DNA of 45,216 nt, taken from positions 1 through 45,216 of the forward strand of contig PXYQ01000002.1 of assembly GCA_003023645.1 (NCBI GenBank), written 5' to 3'. Position 1 is the first letter of the stretch, and the number at the start of each line of letters is the position of its first letter. The notes under the pieces were generated by a model. The model searched no databases, had not been told where the DNA came from, and was given only the letters and a program-made list of their open reading frames with translations. The DNA comes from Candidatus Arcticimaribacter sp. (GTDB lineage: Bacteria > Bacteroidota > Bacteroidia > Flavobacteriales > Flavobacteriaceae). This document shows, one piece after another, positions 19,439 through 29,205 of the stretch. The position numbers and the translations under genes were made by a program.

Positions 19439-20038
19439 ACTCGTATCAAAAAGCCCTTCTTTTTTCTTGTTTTACTTTCCTTCCTTACTTTCGCTCAAGA
19501 GCGGAACGAGGCCTTAATTATTCAGGGGAAGATTTTTACGGTTTCTTATAACGAATTATACGAGCAGCCCAATTGGATTACCTATTGCGTTCGAGATGTT
19601 CCAAAGAATGTAGATCGAAAAGGATATAATTTTCGGAAAGACCTACAGGTATGGACTTCAAATAATGCAGATTATAAAAACAACATTTGGGACAAAGGAC
19701 ATTTGGCACCCGCCGCTGCTTTTTCTGATTCAGAAGGTAATCTAAAGGCAACCTTTTCTTTTTTGAACTGTACACTTCAACACCAAAGGTTAAACCGAAA
19801 AGAATGGGCTCAACTCGAACAACAAGTACGTGATTGGGCTAAAGCGTTTGGCGATATGAGCGTAGAAGTAGACGTTCTTTTCGAATCAAACCATCGAGTT
19901 TTACCCACGGGAGCACATGTACCTTCTGGCTTTATCAAACGGATTCAATTTCCTGATGGCACCACCAAATGTTTCTATTTTCCCAATGATGATACACTTA
20001 ACAAAAACTGGACTCAATTTGAGATTGAATGCGACTAA
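19439..20038 (+). pseudogene. DNA/RNA non-specific endonuclease (His-Me finger), start region disrupted or non-canonical
   Basis: Frame TRIKKPFFFLVLLSFLTFAQERNEALIIQGKIFTVSYNELYEQPNWITYCVRDVPKN...NIWDKGHLAPAAAF... is open from 19439 with no in-frame ATG/GTG/TTG before 19703; ATG at 19435 is out of frame. Confidence 0.65.
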
Positions 20039-20123
20039 AGCAAAAACCTTTCGAACGAGAATATCTGTTTGAGGATGTAAAAAAAATGCAAGCGGGCTTT
20101 AATGGAGTAATGCTTCGTTAAAA

Positions 20124-21500
20124 TCAGTTTTTTTCTAGCTGCACTGTAAAATGTCGCATGATGGGCGCCTCCCATTTGATGGAATAACCCCTTTTGGCTT
20201 CTTTACGGGTGTCGAATACTTTTTTAATTGCCACTGCTACGTATTCCATATGGGAAAGCGTGTAGGTTCTTCTTGGGATAGCCAAGCGAACCATTTCCAA
20301 TTTCGGAAAACGATTTTCTCTGGTCACGGGATCTCGATCGGCCAACAAAGTTCCAATTTCTACTCCACGAATTCCTGCAACAATATATAATTCAATCGCC
20401 AAAGACTGTGCTTGGTACTCTTCTTTAGGAATCTCGGGGACAAACTTTGCAGCATCAATATAAACTGCATGACCGCCGAACGGCTTAAGAACAGGAATTC
20501 CAAAGGCATCGAGGCGTTTGCCTAAATAGGCCGTTTGCTGAATTCGGCTTTCTAGATATTCGAATTCTACTCCTTCGAGTAATCCTTGTGCCAAAGCGCC
20601 CATATCCCGACCTGACATTCCGCCATAGGTAACAAAACCTTCGTACATGATAGCAAAAGTAGAACAGCTTTCATAAACCTTTGGATCGTTCAACGCAATG
20701 AAACCTCCCATATTGACAAGCCCATCTTTTTTTGCGCTCATGGTCATTCCGTCCGCTAAAGAGAATGTCTCTTTTACAATATCCTTGATGCTGCGGTTGG
20801 CGAATTCTTCTTCGCGTATTTTAATGAAATAGGCATTTTCTGCAAAACGGGCAGCATCGATGTAAAATCCAACTTCATATTGATTGCATAAGGCACGAAC
20901 CGCGCGCATGTTTTCAATAGAAACCGGTTGCCCACCCGCTGAGTTACACGTAATGGTCATCAGTACAAAAGGGATTTTTTCTTTGGGATGTTGCTGTAGA
21001 ATTGCTTCGAGCTTTTGTAAATCAATATTTCCTTTAAAAGGATGATCGATTGCAATGTCAAAAGCTTCGTCTATGGTACAGTCTACTGCTGTTGCTTTTC
21101 GGTATTCGATATGCCCTTTGGTAGTGTCAAAATGAGCATTCCCGGGAACAAAATCACCTTCTTTTACTAAAGCTGAAAACAAAACATTTTCTGCGGCTCT
21201 CCCTTGATGGGTTGGAATAAAGTGAGTAAAACCTGTAAGGTCTTTTACTGTTTTTTCTAATTTCAAGAACGAGCGAGAACCAGCGTAACTTTCGTCGCCT
21301 AACATTACTTCGGCCCATTGCTTGTCTGACATTGCGCCCGTACCAGAATCGGTAATTAAGTCGATAATGACTTGATCGCTGTTTAACTTAAAGAGGTTAT
21401 AGGATGCTTCCTCGATCCATTTTTTTCGTTGTTCAGGAGTCGATAATTGAATCGATTCCACAGTTTTTATTTTATAGGGTTCTATATAAGGTAAGTGCAT
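20124..21500 (-). CDS. tnaA: Tryptophanase (or closely related tyrosine phenol-lyase)
   Basis: ATG 21500 MHLPYIEPYKIKTVE; DLITDSGTGAMSDKQWAEVMLGDESYAGSRS; PTHQGRAAENVLFS; GMTMSAKKDGLVNMGGF PLP-lysine region. Confidence 0.9.
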   Translation of the reverse strand: MHLPYIEPYKIKTVESIQLSTPEQRKKWIEEASYNLFKLNSDQVIIDLITDSGTGAMSDKQWAEVMLGDESYAGSRSFLKLEKTVKDLTGFTHFIPTHQGRAAENVLFSALVKEGDFVPGNAHFDTTKGHIEYRKATAVDCTIDEAFDIAIDHPFKGNIDLQKLEAILQQHPKEKIPFVLMTITCNSAGGQPVSIENMRAVRALCNQYEVGFYIDAARFAENAYFIKIREEEFANRSIKDIVKETFSLADGMTMSAKKDGLVNMGGFIALNDPKVYESCSTFAIMYEGFVTYGGMSGRDMGALAQGLLEGVEFEYLESRIQQTAYLGKRLDAFGIPVLKPFGGHAVYIDAAKFVPEIPKEEYQAQSLAIELYIVAGIRGVEIGTLLADRDPVTRENRFPKLEMVRLAIPRRTYTLSHMEYVAVAIKKVFDTRKEAKRGYSIKWEAPIMRHFTVQLEKN

Positions 21501-21980
21501 ACCAATTGGATGTTCGTTATTTAAAAATTGAAAAGGGCTCTTTTGAAAGAGCAATCGGAGGTATTAAGCCAAGATGTAAGAGTCTCGGTTTTTGATATTC
21601 TGGAAAAGACGGAAAGAAAAGGTCTTGATTATCATGGCTTAAAACTAAGACAATTTTTGAAACCTTTGGGTGTTTCTGCTAAAAACAGATAAAATGAAGT
21701 ATAAAATCTAAATATAAAACAGAAAATATAGATGCTGTTTTTTTAGATGATTTTCGGTTGATTAAAAGGAAGTTAACTTCTTATTAGCGCTTTTTTTACG
21801 ATAAAATACAATTTATTTTCAATTCTTTTTAACATCCAAAAACATCTTACAAGCCTATGAGCATCAGGGATCAACGCTATTTAAAGTGTGGAATAGACCA
21901 AAAAAAAGAACTTTATTAACAGTATAATGGTTTTACATTGATTTAATCCCTACATTTGCAGTCAATTAAAAAATATAATT

Positions 21981-22178
21981 ATGAGTAATCACAACGGAAC
22001 TGTAAAGTTCTTTAACAACGCAAAAGGATTTGGATTCATCACTAACGAAAGTGGAGAAGATATTTTTGTACACGTAAACAATACCCAAGACGAAATTACT
22101 GAAGGAGACAAAGTTAGCTATGACGTAGAGGAAACTCCAAAAGGTCTTAGCGCTATCAACGTTAGTCTAGAAGACTAA
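21981..22178 (+). CDS. Cold shock domain protein (CspA family)
   Basis: GTVKFFNNAKGFGFITNESGEDIFVHVNN. Confidence 0.96.
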   Translation: MSNHNGTVKFFNNAKGFGFITNESGEDIFVHVNNTQDEITEGDKVSYDVEETPKGLSAINVSLED

Positions 22179-22200
22179 TTCGTATAAAGTATAGTGTAAG

Positions 22201-22229
22201 AAGCCCTACCAAACGGTAGGGCTTTTTTT
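22201..22229 (+). terminator. Rho-independent terminator of csp gene
   Basis: AAGCCCTACCAAACGGTAGGGCTTTTTTT. Confidence 0.88.
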
Positions 22230-22247
22230 ATGCCCAAAAACTAAATT

Positions 22248-22349
22248 CTACCAATTCCATACCCTAAAAGAGAGGTCACGACCAATATTAAATAAACCAG
22301 CTGCTTTTAATCGAGAAAGGCGAGCAATATAAGATAGTTCTAACAAATT
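22248..22349 (-). pseudogene. C-terminal remnant of an outer-membrane beta-barrel-like protein
   Basis: Open frame NLLELSYIARLSRLKAAGLFNIGRDLSFRVWNW* with terminal aromatic residue; preceded by in-frame stop, no start. Confidence 0.4.
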
Positions 22350-22551
22350 CTATAGACCATCTGATATGGATATTTTTTAGACGAAACCCCCATTTCTCTT
22401 TCTTTATAAGTTTGTGTTAAGATATTCGATTACTTGTTTGTTGCTATTATAGGCTAAGAGAGCCCATTTTCAGGAGAGTGTACTTTCATATCCAGAAAAT
22501 ATGTAATAGAAGTTCTTTTTAAACCAAAGCGTTTTTATAAATTTGTTTTAA

Positions 22552-22896
22552 ATGGATTATAATAAAGACAATTCTAAAAAACAGTTTGTTAAAAACATAA
22601 TAGCATCATTGCTTTTGATGTTTTTATTGTTACCTACTGCTTTCCAGTTTGTTGCAATCTTTGAGAAACACGAACACATTGTATGCTCTGAGCAACAAGT
22701 CCATGTTCATAAATCGATTGTAGAGTGCGAAATATGCTCCTTTCAATTCACTCCTTTACATTACAATTTAGTTCATCACAATGAACTAGATGTACTTTTA
22801 ATTCCAGAAACAACCCAAGAAAGAGCTTATTCTTTGTTGTTTCACTCGTTTACAAGAACCAACATTCAGCTTCGTGGACCACCTGCTTTATCATAA
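22552..22896 (+). CDS. Small His/Cys-rich protein preceding TonB receptor
   Basis: TM segment then FEKHEHIVCSEQQVHVHKSIVECEICSFQFTPLHYNLVHHNE. Confidence 0.65.
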   Translation: MDYNKDNSKKQFVKNIIASLLLMFLLLPTAFQFVAIFEKHEHIVCSEQQVHVHKSIVECEICSFQFTPLHYNLVHHNELDVLLIPETTQERAYSLLFHSFTRTNIQLRGPPALS

Positions 22897-22932
22897 ATAA
22901 GACACTATTTTTTATGTTAATTCAGCCAATCT

Positions 22933-25329
22933 ATGCGAATTTATTTTCTAATGATTCTGCTTTTAAGCAGCGTCCCACTATTATCACAAAGATGTGACTA
23001 TACGCTTTCGGGTGTACTCACAGACCTTCATGACGGATCTGTACTTGAAGGAGCAACTCTTATTGTTGCAGGTTCTGAGCGCTTTGTAGTTACTGATTTA
23101 GAGGGGAAGTTTATGATTTCAAACCTATGTAATGAGACCTACTCTATTCAAGTATCTCATCCCTATTGTTTGACTAAAGGTTTTAGCGTTACACTCTCTG
23201 GAGATACGTTTAAGTCTTTTAAACTGGAACATCATTTAGAAGTGCTCAATGAAATCAGCATTGACGGAAGAATTGTCAATAATCAATCCAAAACCCTTAA
23301 GGAAAATATCCTTTCAAAAGAGGAATTAGAACGTTTTGGTAGCAGATCACTTGGTGATGCGCTGGCAAGTTTAAGTGGGGTTTCTTCATTGAATACAGGG
23401 AATACAGTCATAAAGCCAATGATTAACGGGCTCCACAGCAGTCGCGTTGTTATCATAAATAATGGAGTGCGGATGGAGGATCAAGAATGGGGTGCTGAAC
23501 ATGCACCCAATATTGATGTTAATGCAGTCAACAAGCTCACGCTGATAAAAGGAGCTGGTGCGCTTCAGTACAGTGGTGACGCGATTGGAGGGGTTATTAT
23601 TGCAGAAACTGCAATAATTCCTTTTAAGGATAGTCTTTTTGGTAACACTCAGCTTGGAGGTGCTTCCAATGGTAAAGGCACATTCATCACTACTGAGCTT
23701 ACTAAAAGCTATGAGAATGGCTGGTATGCAAGCATGCAGGCTAGCCTGAAACGTTTTGGAGATTTTGAAACAGCAGATTATATCTTAAGTAATACGGGGA
23801 TAAATCAGCAGAATGCTTTTTTGAAAGCAGGATTCAATAGTTACGATCATGGCTTCGAAGTTTTCTATTCCATTTTTCAAAATGAAATTGGGATTTTGAG
23901 AGCCTCTCATGTAGGAAGTGCTCAAGATTTATATCGAGCAATTGGAAGCGATAGACCATTAATCATAAGTGAATTCACCTATGATATTATTGCTCCGAAG
24001 CAAGAGGTAGCCCACCATTTGGCACGCATCAAAGCATATAAGCGAATAGGCGAACTTGGCAAGTTGAGTTTCCAATATGATTTTCAGAGAAACAAACGCC
24101 TTGAATTTGATACCCGAAGAGGAGCAGATAAAGGAGATGCTTCGTTGGATTTAGAGTTGGACACCCACACTTTAAGGCTTGATTTGGATACAAATGCTTC
24201 CGATCAATCAAGCTTTAAGGTGGGCGTTGTAGGCAGTTTTCAGAGTAATTTTGCACCAAATACAGGTGTGAGGAGGTTGATACCAAATTATGATAAGTAC
24301 GATTTGGGAGCATACCTTGTAGCGGATTATCAGTTGGATGATCAATGGCTTTTTGAAATTGGCGCTCGATTCGATCATACGCAAATGGATGTTTTTAAGT
24401 TCTATCGAAAATCATTTTGGGAGTCTAGAAATTACGATCAACTTTTTGCTGATTTGGTTGTCGAAGACGATGGGAATAAGATCAGAACCAATCCAAAATT
24501 AAGTTTCAATAATGGATCGGGTACGTTCGGAGTTATTCATGATTTAGATGAAAAGCATAAGCTGTATTTCAATTATTCTCTTACTTCTCGAATCCCAAAC
24601 CCCTCGGAACTTTTTAGCGAAGGCTTACACCATTCTGCTTCAAGAATTGAATTAGGAGATCTAACCTTTAATCCAGAAATAGGACAGAAACTGTCCTTTA
24701 CTCTAGAACGAAGAGAAGAGCGTTTCAGTTTTTCGATCAATCCCTATTTAAATAATATTTTGGATTTTATTGTAATAGAGCCTATCACGACCAACAGTAC
24801 AATTCGTGGGACTTTTCAAGTATGGGAGTATCGACAAACCAATGCTCAACTTTTGGGAGTTGATTTTGACGCGTCTTATGTTTTTAATAAAACGCTTCAA
24901 TTCAATCACCAAGCATCCATCGTAAAAGGTTTTGATAAAATTCAAGAGGAAGCCCTCATTAACATGCCCCCTGTAAACACAACAAATGAAATAGTTTATT
25001 ATTCCAGCAAGATTAATAACCTACGTTTAGCACTACAGAGTGAATATGTATTTAGACAAAACGAATTTCCCAATACCGATTTTGAAATATATATTCCAGA
25101 GACTGAAACTCAAGAGATAGTTGAGGTGAGTTCCCCTCCACCCGCATATCATTTACTAAACTTCAATTCATCTATTGATTTCAATTTTTCAGAAAAATCA
25201 ACCTTAACCGTTGGTTTTCAAATCACCAATATGTTGAATGTTTCTTATAGAAATTACCTCAATCGAATGCGGTTTTTTGCACACGATTTAGGTAGAAACG
25301 TTTCTGTAAACATCAAATTAAATTATTAA
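22933..25329 (+). CDS. TonB-dependent outer-membrane receptor with N-terminal carboxypeptidase-like repeat
   Basis: SGVLTDLHDGSVLEGATLIVAGSERFVVTDLEGKF; plug KPMINGLHSSRVVIINNGVRMEDQEWGAEHAPNIDVNAVNKLTLIKGAGALQYSGDAIGGVI; C-terminal barrel. Confidence 0.94.
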   Translation: MRIYFLMILLLSSVPLLSQRCDYTLSGVLTDLHDGSVLEGATLIVAGSERFVVTDLEGKFMISNLCNETYSIQVSHPYCLTKGFSVTLSGDTFKSFKLEHHLEVLNEISIDGRIVNNQSKTLKENILSKEELERFGSRSLGDALASLSGVSSLNTGNTVIKPMINGLHSSRVVIINNGVRMEDQEWGAEHAPNIDVNAVNKLTLIKGAGALQYSGDAIGGVIIAETAIIPFKDSLFGNTQLGGASNGKGTFITTELTKSYENGWYASMQASLKRFGDFETADYILSNTGINQQNAFLKAGFNSYDHGFEVFYSIFQNEIGILRASHVGSAQDLYRAIGSDRPLIISEFTYDIIAPKQEVAHHLARIKAYKRIGELGKLSFQYDFQRNKRLEFDTRRGADKGDASLDLELDTHTLRLDLDTNASDQSSFKVGVVGSFQSNFAPNTGVRRLIPNYDKYDLGAYLVADYQLDDQWLFEIGARFDHTQMDVFKFYRKSFWESRNYDQLFADLVVEDDGNKIRTNPKLSFNNGSGTFGVIHDLDEKHKLYFNYSLTSRIPNPSELFSEGLHHSASRIELGDLTFNPEIGQKLSFTLERREERFSFSINPYLNNILDFIVIEPITTNSTIRGTFQVWEYRQTNAQLLGVDFDASYVFNKTLQFNHQASIVKGFDKIQEEALINMPPVNTTNEIVYYSSKINNLRLALQSEYVFRQNEFPNTDFEIYIPETETQEIVEVSSPPPAYHLLNFNSSIDFNFSEKSTLTVGFQITNMLNVSYRNYLNRMRFFAHDLGRNVSVNIKLNY

Positions 25330-25346
25330 TAAATAAAAACAATCAA

Positions 25347-25862
25347 ATGAAAAAAATATATTTTTTAGCAACAGTACTTTTTACAATATTATTAGCGTCT
25401 TGTTCAAAAGACAATGAAACTCCAAAAGCTGTTAACGAGGAAGAATTAATTACAACACTTAAGGTTACACTTGTTCCTGTATCTGAAGGAAATACCATTG
25501 TTTTAACGACCCGTGATTTAGACGGTGACGGACCCAATGAGCCCGAAATTACGATTTCATCAAACTTAATAGCTGGTGTAACTTACAATGGCACTATTGA
25601 GTTTCTTGACGAAACAAAAAGTCCAGCAGACAATATAACTGAGGAAGTAGAAGAGGAAGCGGATGAGCACCAGATTTTCTATACAATCGGAAGCGGACTG
25701 GATGTTGCAGTAACAGCCACTAATTTAGATTCTGAAGGGAATTTGTTGGGTACAGAATTTGAGTTGACTGCAAATACGGCTAGTAGTGGTCCATTGACAT
25801 TTACCTTGCGTCACGAGCCTACTAAACCTAATGATGGTCTTAGTTCTGCATGCAGCTTCTAG
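25347..25862 (+). CDS. Acidic predicted lipoprotein linked to TonB receptor
   Basis: Lipobox MKKIYFLATVLFTILLASCSKDNE; acidic segment EEVEEEADEHQIFY. Confidence 0.7.
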   Translation: MKKIYFLATVLFTILLASCSKDNETPKAVNEEELITTLKVTLVPVSEGNTIVLTTRDLDGDGPNEPEITISSNLIAGVTYNGTIEFLDETKSPADNITEEVEEEADEHQIFYTIGSGLDVAVTATNLDSEGNLLGTEFELTANTASSGPLTFTLRHEPTKPNDGLSSACSF

Positions 25863-25950
25863 AGTTTTAGCGACTTGCTGCCCGGATATTGAAGCTACCT
25901 TTTCAATAACAGTAGAGTAGTTTTATTATAACGTAAACATTTTTAATATT

Positions 25951-25990
25951 AAACACCCTTTGCTTTTAAAGTAAAGGGTGTTTTTTTTTA
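25951..25990 (+). terminator. Rho-independent terminator
   Basis: ACACCCTTTGCTTTTAAAGTAAAGGGTGTTTTTTTTT. Confidence 0.88.
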
Positions 25991-26048
25991 ATTTTTAAGG
26001 GAAAAGTTGGTTCAATCTGGCGAATCTAAACATCAATAACCAACAAAT

Positions 26049-27785
26049 CTACATGCGTGTTTGATAGGTATAGAGCTCGTAATACCTCCCTTGTGCGGCA
26101 ATCAATTCCTCGTGTTTTCCACGTTCTACAATATCTCCATCTTCTATGACTAGGATTTGATCGGCTTTTTGAATGGTACTGAGTCGGTGTGCAATAACAA
26201 AGGTTGTTCGTTCTTGCATCAAAACAGCAAGACTTTTTTGAATAAAAGCTTCACTTTGGGTATCTAAATTAGAAGTAGCTTCGTCTAAGATTACAATTTT
26301 TGGGCGCGCCAATAAAGCACGAGCAATTGAAATACGTTGGCGCTGCCCACCTGATAATTTCACTCCTCGTTCTCCAATAAGCGTATCTAAACCGTCATCA
26401 AACCGATCTGTAAATTCATTTACATAGGCTCCTTCAACGGCTTCTAACAATTCTTTTTCGGTTGCTTCTGGGCGCGGAAAAAGAATATTTTCTCGTATCG
26501 TTCCTTCATATAGGAAGTCGTCTTGTAAAACAACTCCCAGCTGACTTCTAAAGCTTCTTAAGTCTACTTTCGACAAGTCTACTCCGTCAATCAATACTTG
26601 CCCAGAACTTGGGTTTAAAAAGGCTGTAGCCAACCCAGCAATAGTAGTTTTTCCTGAGCCAGATGATCCGACCAAAGCTGTAACACTTCCCTTGGGCGCT
26701 TCAAACGAAATGTCGTGTAGTACTTCTGTTTTATCGTCGTAACTAAATGTTATATTTTTAAAAGAAACGGTTCCTTCTATTTCATCTAAAGTTTTGGTTC
26801 TGACTTCTAAATCATTTTCTTCAGGAATACGCATCAATTCTTGAGTTCGATCTAGACCAGCAAATGCTTCGGTCAGTTGACTTCCAATATTACTCATCTG
26901 CACAATGGGAGCGATCATAAACCCAAGAAAAAGGGTAAAAGAAACAAACTCGCCATAGGTCATAGTGTTTTTCATGATAAAATACCCCCCCATTCCCATG
27001 ATACTAGCTGAGGCTAGGCCAAGTAAAAAAGTCGAAGAACTTGTCATGAAGGCTGTCGCGGTTAAACTCTTTTTTACATTTTGAAACAGCTCATCAACAC
27101 CTTTTTCAAACACTTGTTGTTCTTGTGCTTCGGCATTGAATCCTTTGATCACTCGAATTCCATTGAGGGTTTCGGTTAGACGACCCGTTACTTCTGCATT
27201 TATTTTTCCACGTGCTCTAAAAATAGGGCGGATATAGCCAAAAGCCTTTAAAGCAATCCCTGCAAAAATGGCTACAGGCACTAAAACGAATAATGTCATT
27301 TGAGCATTGATTCGAATTAAAATAACCAAGGATATGATGGCCGTTATACTTCCACCAATCAATTGCACTAAACCGGTTCCTACCAAATTCCTGACGCCTT
27401 CGACATCAGTCATTACGCGCGAGACCAAAGCTCCAGATTTGTTGTTGTCGAAAAAACTTATGGGTAAGGTGAGTAGTTTTTGTTGCACTTTGGCTCTAAG
27501 AATAGAGATCAAATGTTGCGCCTCTACACTCAAAATTCGGGTTAGTGAAAAAGAACTGATCGATTGAAATAAAAGAGCAGAGCACACCACGATCAACAAC
27601 ATCGTTAGTGCATGTGTATCTTTAGAGGGGATGACTTCGTCGATTAAGTTTTTACTCGCATACGGAAGCACCAAGCCCGATAAACTGCGAACAATGATTA
27701 AGAACAGACCTAGGGAAACTACTTTTCTTCTTGGCCAAATAAATTCTTTGAAGGCCCAACTGAAGGAAACATTATTTTTACTCAT
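26049..27785 (-). CDS. ABC transporter, fused permease/ATPase (MsbA/MDR-like)
   Basis: Walker A GSSGSGKTT, signature LSGGQRQR, Walker B IVILDEATS, N-terminal TM domain. Confidence 0.95.
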   Translation of the reverse strand: MSKNNVSFSWAFKEFIWPRRKVVSLGLFLIIVRSLSGLVLPYASKNLIDEVIPSKDTHALTMLLIVVCSALLFQSISSFSLTRILSVEAQHLISILRAKVQQKLLTLPISFFDNNKSGALVSRVMTDVEGVRNLVGTGLVQLIGGSITAIISLVILIRINAQMTLFVLVPVAIFAGIALKAFGYIRPIFRARGKINAEVTGRLTETLNGIRVIKGFNAEAQEQQVFEKGVDELFQNVKKSLTATAFMTSSSTFLLGLASASIMGMGGYFIMKNTMTYGEFVSFTLFLGFMIAPIVQMSNIGSQLTEAFAGLDRTQELMRIPEENDLEVRTKTLDEIEGTVSFKNITFSYDDKTEVLHDISFEAPKGSVTALVGSSGSGKTTIAGLATAFLNPSSGQVLIDGVDLSKVDLRSFRSQLGVVLQDDFLYEGTIRENILFPRPEATEKELLEAVEGAYVNEFTDRFDDGLDTLIGERGVKLSGGQRQRISIARALLARPKIVILDEATSNLDTQSEAFIQKSLAVLMQERTTFVIAHRLSTIQKADQILVIEDGDIVERGKHEELIAAQGRYYELYTYQTRM

Positions 27786-27864
27786 ATCTTTGTTTAAGCA
27801 ATAAAATTAAGCCAAAACTTCGACTTCGAATCTTTAGGGTTAAAGTCTTTTAAACATATTCTTT

Positions 27865-28071
27865 ATGAACGACGAATTATTACTGATGTTCCATCCTGCT
27901 GTTTACATCGCCATAGGTGTTTTTTTTGGCGCTGTTGGTGCTTATTTGGCAGAGAAAAGAGGAAGAACTCACTACAAAGGGTTCTTAGTCGGCTTCTTTT
28001 TTGGACTCTTGGGTGTATTGTCGCTTGCGATTTTTTTGGAAAACAAAAATACGCCTACAGCTGAGAATTAA
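27865..28071 (+). CDS. Small membrane protein
   Basis: 68 aa, two TM segments; GAVGAYLAEKRGRTHYKGFLVGFFFGLLGVLSL. Confidence 0.6.
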   Translation: MNDELLLMFHPAVYIAIGVFFGAVGAYLAEKRGRTHYKGFLVGFFFGLLGVLSLAIFLENKNTPTAEN

Positions 28072-28769
28072 TGTTTAGCTTCTTTTTTTCTTCTTTTTGA
28101 AGTAACAAAGGCTAAAGCAAAACCACTCATCACAGTTACTAGTCCGAGAAAGGAGAAAACACGCAGTGTTAGTGTATTGAAATTATCTCTTCCTTCATAA
28201 TCCATAGTGTGTGTCATCCATAAAAAATCGAACCATCTCCAGCGGCGATGTCGTATGCGTTGAAAAGATCCATCTCGTGCACTTACATAGGCAATCGGAT
28301 TTCCTTCTCCACTGAGCCAAACCTTGTATGCTGGTAAGGGACGACCTCTATACTCGTCATGTTGAGAAACAGAGTCGATCCGTTCAATTTTCTTAACAAC
28401 ATATTGATCAAGAATATTATGTTGTATAACCTCCAAAGCGGCTTTTTCTGAAATAATATCGAGTTTGTTTCCTGTTGTTGCATTGTAAAGATCACGATCA
28501 TTGATCCAGTAAAACGGATCTTCACCGATGACCTTGAGCTCTAAGGATTCGATTGATAGGTTGGCTTTGTTTTCAAGGGAATCTACTGCGATTAGCGAGT
28601 TAAAAACAATCTGTTTAGGATCTTTACGATACTGGTCTCCGTGAATTTCATCGAGATTAGTCCAACTGAAATACAAGCCAGAGAGGGTCCAAAACAAGAA
28701 TTGAATTCCAATAAAAATTCCTAAAAAACGATGCGTTTTTCTAAACTTATTTATGGTTTGATAGCGCAT
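28068..28769 (-). CDS. PepSY domain-containing membrane protein
   Basis: FRKTHRFLGIFIGIQFLFWTLSGLYFSW; C-terminal WFDFLWMTHTMDYEGRDNFNTLTLRVFSFLGLVTVMSG. Confidence 0.82.
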   Translation of the reverse strand: MRYQTINKFRKTHRFLGIFIGIQFLFWTLSGLYFSWTNLDEIHGDQYRKDPKQIVFNSLIAVDSLENKANLSIESLELKVIGEDPFYWINDRDLYNATTGNKLDIISEKAALEVIQHNILDQYVVKKIERIDSVSQHDEYRGRPLPAYKVWLSGEGNPIAYVSARDGSFQRIRHRRWRWFDFLWMTHTMDYEGRDNFNTLTLRVFSFLGLVTVMSGFALAFVTSKRRKKEAKH

Positions 28770-29202
28770 GATCTTGTGGCTTTATTTTTAAAACTAATTT
28801 AGTTACTTCATAAAGTAGAATCCCTACAGGGCCTAGCATAAAGGTAGCTAGGAGTGGAATGATAAGCCAAATATGTTTTATTTTTTTTGACTTTGCTTCT
28901 CTTAAAATCCAACAACCTACCCAAAAATCGAAGGCAAGGTAATGCAACCATCCAGCAGCAATTAGTTCTGGAGTACTGTTTTCGTACAGCGCAATTATTC
29001 CGTCTAGAGAAGAAAAATCTACATCGCCCATACCTCCATTTACGTTCATAAAGTAAAGGTAAATGATACTTAATAAAAGCGGTATAAAAGGGCGTTCGGA
29101 CAAGAGGACCGTAAACTTCCAATTTGGTATAAAAAGAAGCAATCCCCAGGCTGCTAAAATACTGGTGTTACAAATTGTAAATAAAAGCTCAGTTGTGTTC
29201 AT
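28747..29202 (-). CDS. ABA4-like (DUF4281) family membrane protein
   Basis: ELLFTICNTSILAAWGLLLFIPNW, AGWLHYLAFDFWVGCWILREAKSK, LGPVGILLYEV. Confidence 0.8.
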   Translation of the reverse strand: MNTTELLFTICNTSILAAWGLLLFIPNWKFTVLLSERPFIPLLLSIIYLYFMNVNGGMGDVDFSSLDGIIALYENSTPELIAAGWLHYLAFDFWVGCWILREAKSKKIKHIWLIIPLLATFMLGPVGILLYEVTKLVLKIKPQDHALSNHK

Positions 29203-29205
29203 GTG

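Noticed and set aside
20029-20121. 30-aa ORF MRLKQKPFEREYLFEDVKKMQAGFNGVMLR after the nuclease
   Set aside because: Too short, no recognisable signal, overlaps the nuclease end; possible remnant but not supportable
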